Of a stretch of DNA of 48,125 nucleotides, positions 25,774 through 34,822 are shown one piece after another; the first letter of the stretch is position 1; every line of letters starts with the position of its first letter. Where the stretch lies: positions 1 through 48,125 of the forward strand of contig DKRJ01000006.1 in assembly GCA_002472145.1 (NCBI GenBank), given 5' to 3'. The notes under the pieces were generated by a model, which ran no database searches, was not told the origin of the DNA, and saw only the letters and a program-made list of their open reading frames with translations. The stretch is from Clostridiales bacterium UBA7285 (GTDB taxonomy: Bacteria; Bacillota; Clostridia; Peptostreptococcales; Anaerovoracaceae). Both the position numbers and the translations under genes were made by a program.

Positions 25774-25879
25774 GGCTGAGCGCCGTTGTTCCTCCGAGAT
25801 CGCGCGCCGTTGTTTTGTCAAGGCTGAGCGCGAGTGTTCCTCCGGGATAGCGCGCCGTTGTTTTGTCAAGGCTGAGCGC
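25755..25879. repeat. 48-bp tandem repeat, about 2.6 copies, upstream of the SCIFF gene
   Basis: Units begin at 25755, 25803 and 25851 with a period of exactly 48 bases (core CGCGCCGTTGTTTTGTCAAG, then GCTGAGCGC). The copy furthest upstream contains the last codons and stop of the 266-residue gene, so the 3' end of that gene seems to have been duplicated into the promoter region. Each copy carries TTGACA. Confidence 0.9.
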
Positions 25880-26666
25880 CGAGCATCATCCTGGCCTGCC
25901 TGCCGGCGTACGAATCGCCGCCGTGTTCTGCACAGTACGAAAGCCAGAACCGTTCGTTCTCGCGGTCGTCGCAGAAACCTGCCGTCCGCGCAAGGCCGAA
26001 CGCGTGGTTCACCTTTTCCAGCCGAGTCGCGGCTTCGTCGAAGAGTTTCCTGAATCTGGCGGCCAGACCGTCGAGGCTCCGCGTCTGGAGGTCGATGTGC
26101 GCCATCCTGATATCGATGCTCTGGTCGATCGTCAGCGCGAGCCCTCTGTTGACATCGGGGCTGCTCTTCAGGTAATAGAGCGAGTTCACGTTCATCTTAG
26201 CCTGATATATGTCACCGCGTTCGGTGAAATACGCGGCGCAGTTGTTGTAATACATCATGGCGAGAACAGACGCGGACGAACTCATCCCGAAGTTCTGGTC
26301 GATCGACGAGAGTACGTCCCCCGCCTTATCGAGGTCGCCGTACGACAGATACCCTGTCGAGAGCAGCAGCCGCGCGTATTTAGCGGATTCGCCTTTCCTG
26401 CAGTCGCGCACTATCTTCTCCATGCTGCTGATGAAATCGCCGACCCGGCAGGCTCTCAGGCCTTCCACCAGTTCGCCGATCTTCCGCCTCGTCATGTTAA
26501 TGAAGATATACGCGCATACCAGGATCCACAGGAACGGGATCAGGTATGCGGCCGCACCCCTCGAGCCGGCAGCCGAAAAGGCGAGCATGATCGCGACCGC
26601 CCCGCCCAGCGCAGTGAAAAAGTACGCGATCTTATAAGGCTTGTAAAGCGACAAAAAATTTCTCAT
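25866..26666 (-). CDS. Membrane-anchored helical repeat protein, function unknown
   Basis: 266 residues. Two hydrophobic segments near residues 13-33 and 40-58 are followed by a charged, all-helical soluble part with TPR-like spacing (LLSTGYLSYGDLDKAGDVL, YNNCAAYFTERGDIYQAKMNVNSLYYL). I do not recognise a named family; a scaffold role at the membrane is only a guess. It is downstream of glnS on the same strand (36-base gap) and upstream of the SCIFF gene, and its stop codon is part of the 48-bp repeat. Confidence 0.75.
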   Translation of the reverse strand: MRNFLSLYKPYKIAYFFTALGGAVAIMLAFSAAGSRGAAAYLIPFLWILVCAYIFINMTRRKIGELVEGLRACRVGDFISSMEKIVRDCRKGESAKYARLLLSTGYLSYGDLDKAGDVLSSIDQNFGMSSSASVLAMMYYNNCAAYFTERGDIYQAKMNVNSLYYLKSSPDVNRGLALTIDQSIDIRMAHIDLQTRSLDGLAARFRKLFDEAATRLEKVNHAFGLARTAGFCDDRENERFWLSYCAEHGGDSYAGRQARMMLGAQP

Positions 26667-26702
26667 CAGTCAATTCCCCGGTTCGGACCGCTCGCCGGTC
26701 CG

Positions 26703-28361
26703 TCATTTCCCCGGCTTGAAGCCGCTCTTCAGATCGACGATCCTGTTGAATACTTTTTGCTCCGGTGTCGACAAAACCGTATCTTCGACGTAATATCCGT
26801 GTCTGAAGAACTGGTATCTGCCGCCCGGCTCGGAATCCGCCAAAGACGCCTCGGCGTATCCGATCTTCTCTTCCAGCGAGTCGGGATTCGGCACTTCATT
26901 GCCGTTCTCGTCCTCGATCATGAGCCTGCCGTAGTTCCTGATCTGTATCTTCACGGCGTCGGCGGCGTTCACGAAGTGGATCGTGCCCTTCACCTTGCGT
27001 TCAGTGAAGTCGAGGCCGCTCCTCGTCGCCGGGTCGTACGTGCAGTGTAGTTCTTTGATCGAGCCGTCGTCGTTCTTCACGACTTCCTCGCATTTGATGA
27101 AGTATGCGCCTTTAACGCGCACCTCATTGCCCGGGAAGAGCCTGAAATACTTCTTTGCCGGGACTTCCATGAAGTCCGCGCCGTCGATGTAGATCTCGCG
27201 CGAGAATGTGACCCTGCGCGTGCCCATCTCGGGAACGTTCTTATTATTCTCTATCTCGAGCGTTTCCGTCTGCCCCTCAGGGTAGTTGGTGATGACGACC
27301 TTGATCGGGTCCTCCACCACGTTGCGGCTCTCGACTTTATTCTGCAGATCCTCGCGGACGCAGTGCTCCAGCAGCGCTGAGTCCACGACTCCGTTCGCCT
27401 TTGCCACCCCGATCCTCTCGCAGAAGTCGATTATCGCCTCAGGTGTGTATCCGCGGCGCCGCACTCCTGCCAGCGTCGGCATCCTCGGGTCGTCCCAGCC
27501 GTCCACGACTCCATCTTCTATCAATCCGCGAAGCAGTCTTTTGCTCATCACGGTGCCGGTCAGGTTCAGCCTGGCAAATTCTATCTGGCGCGGAGGGTTC
27601 GGCCACCAGCCGACTTCCTTCAGCACCCAGTTGTAGAGAGGTCTGTGATCCTCGAATTCCAGCGAACAAAGCGAATGCGTGATGCCTTCTATGGCGTCCT
27701 CGATCGGGTGAGCAAAATCGTACATCGGGTAGATGCACCATTTATCGCCCGTCCTGTGGTGGCTCGTATGCGATATCCTGTAGATCACCGGGTCGCGCAT
27801 GTTCATGTTCGGCGAGGCCATGTCGATCTTCGCGCGGAGGACTTTCTCGCCGTCGGCGTACTTACCGTCGCGCATCTCTCTGAAAAGCGTCAGGTTCTCG
27901 TCGACGCTCCTGCCGCGGCAAGGAGATTCCTTCCCGGGCACCGTCAGCGTCCCGCGGTATTCTTTTATCTCCTCCGCGGAGAGGTCGTCGACGTACGCTT
28001 TGCCTTTTTTGATCAGTTCCTCCGCCGCATCGTACATCTTATCGAAATATGAGGATGCCCAGCGAAGCTCGGCCCATTCGAAGCCGAGCCAGCGGATGTC
28101 ATTTTCTATGGCGTCGACGTATTCCGTGTCTTCCTTTACGGGGTTCGTGTCGTCAAATCTCAGGTTGCACCTGCCGCCATATTTTTTTGCCGTCAAAAAA
28201 TCGACGCACAGGGCTTTTGCGTGCCCGATGTGCAGGTATCCGTTAGGCTCCGGCGGGAACCTGGTATAGACGTGATCGTAGACGCCGTTCGCCAGATCTT
28301 CGTCGATGAAGTTATGTATGAAATTCGTTGAAACCGCTGTCTTTTCTGTTTCGTCGCTCAT
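26703..28361 (-). CDS. glnS: Glutaminyl-tRNA synthetase
   Basis: Class I synthetase that charges tRNA-Gln directly. The 552-residue chain has PEPNGYLHIGHAKA (HIGH motif) near residue 38, MSKR (KMSKS-type loop) near 270, and the two C-terminal anticodon-binding barrels. GGAGG precedes the ATG. Most Gram-positive bacteria instead use GatCAB with a non-discriminating GluRS, while some anaerobic Clostridia carry GlnRS, so an old transfer is likely; nothing in base use marks it as recent. Confidence 0.96.
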   Translation of the reverse strand: MSDETEKTAVSTNFIHNFIDEDLANGVYDHVYTRFPPEPNGYLHIGHAKALCVDFLTAKKYGGRCNLRFDDTNPVKEDTEYVDAIENDIRWLGFEWAELRWASSYFDKMYDAAEELIKKGKAYVDDLSAEEIKEYRGTLTVPGKESPCRGRSVDENLTLFREMRDGKYADGEKVLRAKIDMASPNMNMRDPVIYRISHTSHHRTGDKWCIYPMYDFAHPIEDAIEGITHSLCSLEFEDHRPLYNWVLKEVGWWPNPPRQIEFARLNLTGTVMSKRLLRGLIEDGVVDGWDDPRMPTLAGVRRRGYTPEAIIDFCERIGVAKANGVVDSALLEHCVREDLQNKVESRNVVEDPIKVVITNYPEGQTETLEIENNKNVPEMGTRRVTFSREIYIDGADFMEVPAKKYFRLFPGNEVRVKGAYFIKCEEVVKNDDGSIKELHCTYDPATRSGLDFTERKVKGTIHFVNAADAVKIQIRNYGRLMIEDENGNEVPNPDSLEEKIGYAEASLADSEPGGRYQFFRHGYYVEDTVLSTPEQKVFNRIVDLKSGFKPGK

Positions 28362-28494
28362 ATCAAAGGGAGACCTCCTCTTTTTTCGTAACTAATATAT
28401 TATCACAAACGCGCGCCTCTGCATATCCCGGGCAGCGGTCAAAACCTCGAAAAACGGATGGCGCTGCTGCGGCGGGAAAACCGATGAGATCCGG

Positions 28495-28523
28495 ATGACA
28501 TTACGGAAAAGAATACGTATAAT
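28495..28523 (+). promoter_or_regulatory. Promoter of the MATE gene, predicting a leaderless mRNA
   Basis: ATGACA (28495-28500), 17-base spacer, TATAAT (28518-28523). The ATG of the gene is at 28530, where transcription should start, and there is no ribosome binding site. Confidence 0.7.
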
Positions 28524-28529
28524 ATAGAT

Positions 28530-29882
28530 ATGAGAAAAACGACTGACTTCACGAGCGGACCGATAATGCGCCCGCTCTTAAAATTTGCTCTGCCTGTGAT
28601 GTTCGCGAATTTCCTGCAGGCCATGTACGGTGCCGTCGACCTGATGATCGTAGGCAGGTTTTCGTCGTCCGCGGCGCTCTCGGGCGTTTCGACCGGCTCA
28701 CAGCTGATGATGACGCTCACTAACATCATCGTGTCGTTTTCGATCGGTACGACGATAATGCTGGGGCAGCAGATAGGCCGCGGCGAGGGAAAGCGCGGCG
28801 GCGAGGTGATAGGAACGGCTTCGGCGCTTTTTGTTTTGATCGCCGCGGTCATGACGGCTTTCATAGAGGCGGCGGCCCCGTGGCTCGCTTCTCTCATGAA
28901 CGCGCCGGAGGAAGCCTTTGATTTCACAGTTTCCTACGTCAGGATTTGCGCTGCCGGGTGGGTGTTCATCACGGCATATAACCTGCTCGGGAGCATTTTC
29001 CGCGGGCTGGGCAATTCCCACATGCCTCTCGTGACGGTGGCCATCGCGTGCGTATTCAACATCGCCGGAGACATGTTTTTCGTCGCCGTCCTGAAGAAAG
29101 GCGCAGCCGGAGCGGCGATCGCCACTGTGATGGCTAATGCGCTCAGCGTCGTCATTTCGTTTGCGATCATCAGGAAGCAGGGACTGCCGTTTGAGTTCTC
29201 GCCTAAGATGATACGCCTGCGCAGAGACTTGCTTTCGCGCATGTTCAAACTCGGGACGCCTGTCGCGGTGCAGGACTTCCTCGTCGGCCTGTCGTTCCTA
29301 GTCATACTCTCGATCGTGAACAGGCTCGGACTATCGGCCAGCGCGGGGATCGGCGTCGCCGAAAAGGTCTGCTCATTCGTCATGCTCGTGCCTTCGGCTT
29401 TTTCACAGTCCATGTCCGCGATCGTCTCTCAGAACGTCGGCGCCAGGAAATACGACAGGACTTTCGCGGTGCTGCGCAGGGGCATAGCCGCTTCGTTTGC
29501 CGCCGGCGTGTTCATGTTCTGGCTGGCGTTCTTTCACGGGGACGCGCTCTGCGGGATATTTGCCAGGGACCCGGACGTCATCGCCGCCGCATACGATTAC
29601 CTCAAGGCGTACGCCATCGACTGCATGCTCGTTTCGTTCATGTTCTGCATGGTCGGATTTTTCAACGGCTACGGCCTCACGACGTTCGTAATGGCGCAGG
29701 GCATCGTCGGCGCGTTCGGAGTCAGGATCCCTGTGTCCTACCTGATGAGCAGAGTGAAGCCGGTCTCCATATTCCGCATAGGGCTGGCGACACCGTGCTC
29801 CTCCGCCGTTCAGATAGTGATGTGCGCGTGCTGTCTGGTGTGGCTTAAGAAAAAATTGAAGGAGCAGGGAAATAAGTATTGA
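28530..29882 (+). CDS. MATE family multidrug/drug efflux transporter
   Basis: 450 residues with twelve hydrophobic helices in two similar halves, and the typical N terminus TSGPIMRPLLKFALPVMFANFLQAMYGAVDLMIVGRF. MATE proteins export cationic drugs or metabolites in exchange for sodium or protons. The substrate cannot be told. There is no ribosome binding site, and the -10 box is six bases before the ATG, so translation probably starts on a leaderless message. It is divergent from glnS and followed by a strong hairpin. Confidence 0.92.
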   Translation: MRKTTDFTSGPIMRPLLKFALPVMFANFLQAMYGAVDLMIVGRFSSSAALSGVSTGSQLMMTLTNIIVSFSIGTTIMLGQQIGRGEGKRGGEVIGTASALFVLIAAVMTAFIEAAAPWLASLMNAPEEAFDFTVSYVRICAAGWVFITAYNLLGSIFRGLGNSHMPLVTVAIACVFNIAGDMFFVAVLKKGAAGAAIATVMANALSVVISFAIIRKQGLPFEFSPKMIRLRRDLLSRMFKLGTPVAVQDFLVGLSFLVILSIVNRLGLSASAGIGVAEKVCSFVMLVPSAFSQSMSAIVSQNVGARKYDRTFAVLRRGIAASFAAGVFMFWLAFFHGDALCGIFARDPDVIAAAYDYLKAYAIDCMLVSFMFCMVGFFNGYGLTTFVMAQGIVGAFGVRIPVSYLMSRVKPVSIFRIGLATPCSSAVQIVMCACCLVWLKKKLKEQGNKY

Positions 29883-29933
29883 CTTTATAAGTTCTTCGCG
29901 GCTGAGTTCCTGTGGGTATTCGAAAAAAATCCG

Positions 29934-29955
29934 CCGGGCCTTTACAGGCCCGGCG
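29934..29955. terminator. GC-rich hairpin between convergent genes
   Basis: GCCGGGCC/GGCCCGGC stem with a six-base loop after the MATE gene and before the stop of the surface protein gene. On the minus strand it is followed by a T-rich run (TTTTTTTC), on the plus strand by none; it is best suited as terminator of the surface-protein gene. Confidence 0.75.
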
Positions 29956-29981
29956 GGAGATCGATCTGACTCATCAGGTCA

Positions 29982-31136
29982 TCAGGTCTCTTTGCGCCTT
30001 CTATATGTGAAGGATATTGCCAGCGACGCTGCCGCAAAGAGCAGCACGTCTGTCCACAGCACGAGGCTCCGGCTGTCGCCCGTCTTCGGCTCGTCCGATT
30101 TGACGACGTCACCCGGCTTGCCCGGAGTTCCCGGTTTAGTCTCGGCCGTATCTACGTAGCTGCATTTCTTGCAGATGCGCTGCTTCTCACCCGCTTTGTC
30201 TGCGGCCGCGGCTTTAGTGACGGTCCAGTCGCCGAACTCGCACGCTTCAGTCTCGGAGAATCCGCAGACTGTGCAGCTGTGCGTATGGCTTCCGGTATGG
30301 ATCCAAGGTCCGAACTGATGACCTTTGGCAGGGATCGCGGTTCCGACCTTCAGTATGTCGCCGCATTCAGTGCATACAGTGTTTCCGGTATTTCCGTCCA
30401 CGGTGCAGGTCGCGTCCTTCGCGTCCCTCACTTCTTCCGGTCCGACGTGAGAAACGAACTTCGTTACCGCGTCCAGTTCCAGATCCGCGGCAGGCATCGT
30501 GAACTCCGGTGCCGGTTCCTGCATGTTTTCCTCGCTGTCAAGTACTATTCCGTGCTTCTCAGCCCAGTAGTCGAACTCCCTGCACTTCGGTATATTATCA
30601 TAGTCAGCAATCACGCAGACCCACTCGCCCGGATGCGCCGAGGTGATCGGGTGAGTCCTGTCCGTCGGATAGCAGGCGATTCCTCCGGTCACTTTCACTG
30701 AATACGTTTCAAGAGCCGGTACTACTTCCGCTTTCAGTGTTGAGATCACGGATCCTTCCGCCGGGGACCACCATCCTTCGGTGCCGTCTTCATATCTTAC
30801 TTTGACTCTCTCGAGATTCTCCTTGAAGGTTGCGGCCCACAGGAATGTCTGCGGCTTCACGTGTATCACCATCGGGTCGGTCTCGTAGATCTCCAGGATG
30901 AAGCGATCGATGTTTTCCGGAAGTCCGATGATCGCCACGACCTTGTTGGTTCCTGTGGATGTGAGGACGATGTCCTTCGCCGCAGGAGTTTCTCCGTAAA
31001 AGTACTTCCATGACAGAGACTTGCCGCTCTGGACTTTGATTTCCGTAAAGAGTTTTGCGATTTCTCTGGTTTCGGAAGCTTTGCATTCCGCGTTCTGGCA
31101 CTTGCGGATACACCCTTTCTTTCTCGCAAAAAACAT
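29982..31136 (-). CDS. Putative cell-surface protein with C-terminal membrane anchor
   Basis: 384 residues. The C terminus has a Pro/Gly/Lys linker (KPGTPGKPGDVVKSDEPKTGD), one hydrophobic helix and a final RRRKE, the usual anchor layout of clostridial surface proteins. Three CxxC pairs (CTECG, CTVCG, CKKC) resemble the short repeated units found in such proteins. There is no signal peptide at the predicted start and no ribosome binding site. Upstream, in another frame, lies MISVRKHFLSAVLILIT; a single extra T in the TTTTTT run near 31131 would join the two frames. The N terminus is therefore doubtful, and the gene may be frameshifted or truncated. The function is unknown. Confidence 0.6.
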   Translation of the reverse strand: MFFARKKGCIRKCQNAECKASETREIAKLFTEIKVQSGKSLSWKYFYGETPAAKDIVLTSTGTNKVVAIIGLPENIDRFILEIYETDPMVIHVKPQTFLWAATFKENLERVKVRYEDGTEGWWSPAEGSVISTLKAEVVPALETYSVKVTGGIACYPTDRTHPITSAHPGEWVCVIADYDNIPKCREFDYWAEKHGIVLDSEENMQEPAPEFTMPAADLELDAVTKFVSHVGPEEVRDAKDATCTVDGNTGNTVCTECGDILKVGTAIPAKGHQFGPWIHTGSHTHSCTVCGFSETEACEFGDWTVTKAAAADKAGEKQRICKKCSYVDTAETKPGTPGKPGDVVKSDEPKTGDSRSLVLWTDVLLFAAASLAISFTYRRRKET

Positions 31137-31196
31137 TTTGTAATTAATATTAACACCGCTGACAAAAAATGTTTCCTCACAGATATCATGTTTTTG

Positions 31197-32540
31197 TCAA
31201 TTTTTTAGTAAGTTTACTTCGTAGTATCCGATAAGTGCTTCCTTTTCGTTCGGCAGCGCTCCGTCGATCACGAGTCCGAGCAAAGCCTCCAGCCCTCTGC
31301 CGACCTCCGGCCCCTCAGGGCATCCGGCTTCGATAAGGTCTCTGCCCCCGACCGCGAGGTCCTTCAGCGAGAAGCATTCGTCCTTTGCGATGATCTCACG
31401 GGCAATGCGCTCCAGTTCGTCAAAGTCCCCCTGCCTGTACAGATATTCCGGCGCCTGGGCCCGGTTATCCGCTCGCTTCAGGTCGAGAAGATCAAAAAAC
31501 GTCTCCGCGCCGAGCTTATTCAGCGCTCTTCGGACCGACCTCTCGTTCGGTTCCGGCTGATAACTGTGGTACTTTATGAGCGTAGTGACTGTGCGCACCG
31601 TCTCGTTGTCATATTTCAGCCGCCTGAGCACCCCGCGTGCGATCTGCTCGCTTACCGCCGCATGGCCGTAGAAATGGCCGGTCCCGCTCTCGTCGACCGT
31701 GAAGCAGCGCGGCTTCCCGACGTCGTGCAGCAGCGCGGCAAGGCGCAGATCCTTCTTTGGCGGAGCGGCGCAGGCGGCGTGGACGGCGTGCGTGAAGACG
31801 TCGAAGCAGTGATGCGGATTCATCTGGTCAAAACCGATGCACGGCTCAAGTTCGGGGATAAACCTGCAGAACACGTCGGAAAACTCTTCCAGCACTCTGC
31901 CGGCGCCGTCCCCGACAAGCGTCTTATTCAGTTCGACCGCGATCCGCTCCGCGCTGACGCGTTCCAGCATCCCGCTCTCGCTGTGCACGGCCGCGGCGGT
32001 CTTCGGTTCTACCTCAAACCCGAGTTCCGAAGCGAACCTGACTGCGCGCATGACGCGCAGTCCGTCCTCTTCGAAGCGCCGGAGCGGGTCTCCGACGCAT
32101 CTGATCATCCCGTCCTCTATGTCCTTTTCCCCGCCGAACGGATCGACAAAACCTTCCCGCGGCGAGTACGCTATCGCGTTCATCGTGAAATCGCGCCGCG
32201 CCAGATCCTCGCGGACGTCAGGCGTGAAAGCCACGCTGTCGGGGTGCCGTCCGTCGGCGTACGGGCCATCGACACGGAACGTCGTTATCTCTATCGGCAG
32301 CCAGTCGATCAAAACTGTGACCGTACCGTGCTTCAGCCCCGTCTCGATGATCTTTTCACCGGCGAAGACGCGCTCCGTCTCCTCCGGCCGCGCTGACGTA
32401 GCCACGTCATAGTCTGATGCCACGCGTCCGAGCATCAGATCGCGCAGCGCCCCGCCGACCAGATACGCCATGTATCCGTTTTGTTCGAGCGTGCTTATTA
32501 CTTTTTCCACCTGCCAAGGCACAGGTACTGCGTTTTTCAC
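31197..32540 (-). CDS. cca: CCA tRNA nucleotidyltransferase/poly(A) polymerase family protein
   Basis: 447 residues. LVGGALRDLMLGR and the following DYDVATSA give the nucleotidyltransferase GG and DxD motifs; RRDFTMNAIAY is the family motif for base recognition. The domain with LLHDVGKPRCF is an HD domain, so this is the larger Bacillota type with phosphohydrolase-like region. It adds or repairs the 3' CCA of tRNAs. I chose the ATG at 32540, preceded by GGGAGGGACCG. Confidence 0.92.
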   Translation of the reverse strand: MKNAVPVPWQVEKVISTLEQNGYMAYLVGGALRDLMLGRVASDYDVATSARPEETERVFAGEKIIETGLKHGTVTVLIDWLPIEITTFRVDGPYADGRHPDSVAFTPDVREDLARRDFTMNAIAYSPREGFVDPFGGEKDIEDGMIRCVGDPLRRFEEDGLRVMRAVRFASELGFEVEPKTAAAVHSESGMLERVSAERIAVELNKTLVGDGAGRVLEEFSDVFCRFIPELEPCIGFDQMNPHHCFDVFTHAVHAACAAPPKKDLRLAALLHDVGKPRCFTVDESGTGHFYGHAAVSEQIARGVLRRLKYDNETVRTVTTLIKYHSYQPEPNERSVRRALNKLGAETFFDLLDLKRADNRAQAPEYLYRQGDFDELERIAREIIAKDECFSLKDLAVGGRDLIEAGCPEGPEVGRGLEALLGLVIDGALPNEKEALIGYYEVNLLKN

Positions 32541-32659
32541 GTTCGGTCCCTCCCCGGCAAAAATTATATCACATCCCCGCGGATGCGTATATTCCCGCGC
32601 CAGTGCGGCCTGCAGCGGTTGTTATTTACACGATTTCAAAAAGTGAAAACCGTAATCGG

Positions 32660-32688
32660 TTGAAAAAAAGCCATTTTTGTGTTATCAT
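32660..32688 (+). promoter_or_regulatory. Predicted sigma-A promoter of the GPH-type transporter gene
   Basis: TTGAAA (32660-32665), 17-base spacer, TATCAT (32683-32688), about 50 bases before the ATG at 32740. Confidence 0.65.
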
Positions 32689-32739
32689 GGGTTCACAGCG
32701 AAAAAGCGGTAAAAGCAAGTCAGGAGGTGCTTATTTTAA

Positions 32740-34254
32740 ATGAAACTGAGATTCCGGACGGAGTTGTCCTATGGAATCGGAGGTGTAGCAGATAACGCGC
32801 TGTACACGCTGAAAGCAACTTATCATTTGTTCTTTCTAACCACTGTAGCGGGGCTGAAGCCCGCTATTGCCGGCACTATCGTAGCTGTCGGTTCCATTTG
32901 GGACGCTATTGCAAGTTTCCACATCGGATACGTTTCCGATAACATCAATACCAGATACGGCAGAAGCAAGCCGTTCATCCTCTTAGCCGCGATACCCGCG
33001 GCGATATTCACTTCACTGTGCTTCCTCTCTCTGAACGCAGGCTACACGGCGAAAGTAATCTACTATTTTGCCATGACGGTTTTGTTCTGGCAGAGTTTCG
33101 CGGCGTTCTACATTCCTTACATTTCATGGGGCTCCGCGCTCACGGACGATTACGACGAGCGCACCAAACTCCGTTCTTTCGCTTACGTCGGGAACCAGGT
33201 CGGAATGGCGCTCGGCATGGTGCTGCCGAGCGTTCTGGAGCCGGCGATGATCTCAAAAGGGTATTCGGAGAGGCAGGCGTGGTTCGTGATCGGGGCCATC
33301 GTGGGCGCCATCGCCGCCGCGTCGCTTCTGGTCTGCGCTTTCTCCATAAAAGAGACGGACGATCCGGGATACAAGCGCGAAAAAGGGAAAAAATCAGTCC
33401 TCTTCTCCGCTTCCCAGTTCAAAAGGATGTTCACTGAATTTTTCTGCGTCGTGAGGCTGAAACCGGCGGTGTACCTGCTGATCTCATGCATCCTGGCGCT
33501 TGCGGCCAACACCTTTTTCAACTCGGCCATAATATATAACTTCAAATACAGGTTCGGCATAACGGGCCCGGTCATGACCGCCTCGCTGGCGACGATCATG
33601 GCGACAGGTATAATCTACGCCCCGCTGATAAACAAAATATCGGCGAGCAGGGACAAGACCTCGGTCTACCGGACATGCATGTTTTCAAGCGGCCTGGCCC
33701 TTATTTTCCTGCGGTTCGCCGGCGCCTCGAGCGTGCCGATGATGTTCGTCACGTGCGCCGTGTTCTCTGTCGGAAATACGGCTTACTGGCAGCTGATGCC
33801 TTCCATGATATACGACGTCTGCGAGGCGGATGAACTCGCTACGGGCGTGAGACACGCCGGAACGGTGGTCTCCATCCAGGCCCTGTCCGAATCATTCGCG
33901 TGCGCCGCCGGAGCGCAGGCTCTCGGGGCAGTGCTGCAGGTCCAGGGTTTTGATGAAACGCTCGAAGTCCAGACGGCGTCCGCTCTGACGGCCATCGAGA
34001 ACTGCAGCGTTCTCATCCCGGGTATAATATTCCTCTGTGCCGGGCTGATATTCAGGATGCATCCGCTGAACAAAAAGACATACGCGCGCATAGTAGAGGC
34101 GTTGAATGACCGGAAGGAGGGAAGGCCGGTCGACATGTACTCGATGCGCGATATATTCGGGAACAGCCTTCGCGGCGTGAATCCGAAATTCCTCGGCGGC
34201 GTAAAAAACTCAGGAAACGATATGCGCGGCGACGCGGAAAGTGCTAATATTTAA
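32740..34254 (+). CDS. MFS transporter, glycoside-pentoside-hexuronide (GPH) type
   Basis: 504 residues with about twelve membrane helices. The N terminus (ELSYGIGGVADNALYTLKATYHLFFLTTVAG, then GYVSDNINTRYGRSKPFIL) has the GPH signature with the conserved helix-2 aspartate and the DxxxxRxGRxxP loop. Relatives are sodium-coupled sugar or glycoside symporters; several clostridial members of unknown substrate are also known. A strong ribosome binding site, AGGAGGT, is 12 bases before the ATG. A hydrophilic tail of about 60 residues follows the last helix. No sugar-utilisation gene is nearby, so the substrate remains open. Confidence 0.85.
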   Translation: MKLRFRTELSYGIGGVADNALYTLKATYHLFFLTTVAGLKPAIAGTIVAVGSIWDAIASFHIGYVSDNINTRYGRSKPFILLAAIPAAIFTSLCFLSLNAGYTAKVIYYFAMTVLFWQSFAAFYIPYISWGSALTDDYDERTKLRSFAYVGNQVGMALGMVLPSVLEPAMISKGYSERQAWFVIGAIVGAIAAASLLVCAFSIKETDDPGYKREKGKKSVLFSASQFKRMFTEFFCVVRLKPAVYLLISCILALAANTFFNSAIIYNFKYRFGITGPVMTASLATIMATGIIYAPLINKISASRDKTSVYRTCMFSSGLALIFLRFAGASSVPMMFVTCAVFSVGNTAYWQLMPSMIYDVCEADELATGVRHAGTVVSIQALSESFACAAGAQALGAVLQVQGFDETLEVQTASALTAIENCSVLIPGIIFLCAGLIFRMHPLNKKTYARIVEALNDRKEGRPVDMYSMRDIFGNSLRGVNPKFLGGVKNSGNDMRGDAESANI

Positions 34255-34305
34255 CGAGAGACCTTAACGAGAAACCGCCGGTATTTTTTCACTGGACCGA
34301 AAATC

Positions 34306-34822
34306 ATGAAGCACTGGGAAATCAAATATGATACGTCCGCCGGAGTTCTGACGCTCGGCGGGCAATCCCGTGATCTCCGGCGCGATCATCGAGGCAAAGG
34401 TCGCCTGCAGCAATTACGTAAAAGCGGCCACCACCGGCATCAACCCTTACGGACGCGTCGGACAGGTCACGCCCGTAATAGACGTCGGATGGGATGCGGC
34501 TTCGGATGACGCTCACGCGCCGGAAACGCTTAAAATACGCTATATAGGCACTACGAGCAAGATGCTGAAGAGCAAATATTTCTCAGTGCACAGTGAGTTC
34601 GATTTCAAAGTTTCGGAAGCCGATCACACGCGCGTCGTTTTTCTCAAACGGAAATTCGCTCAGATGGTCAGCGTGGATCTTGAAAAAAAAGCGATAGAAC
34701 GGGACGAGAACGCCTCGGGGCTCTGGCAGATCCATCTCGAATACCAGACCGGAGACTACGCCGAGGGCGCCGCCTGGGCGAACGCTGTCCTTCAGTGCCC
34801 CATCCAGTGCGCGATATTATAG
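34306..34822 (+). pseudogene. Frameshifted gene of unknown function
   Basis: Two plus-strand frames join into one product: MKHWEIKYDTSAGVLTLGG from 34306, then NPVISGAIIEAKVACSNYVKAATTG onward to 34822. One surplus base in GGCGGGC near 34357-34362 breaks the frame; deleting one G restores a product of about 171 residues. I do not recognise the family. No strong ribosome binding site precedes the ATG. The 3' end overlaps the convergent gene by 31 bases. It could be a true decay, an assembly error or, less likely, recoding. Confidence 0.55.

Noticed and set aside
25755..25879. CRISPR-like array upstream of the SCIFF gene
   Set aside because: The units are contiguous 48-bp tandem copies with little variable sequence between them and no cas gene nearby; it is a gene-end duplication.
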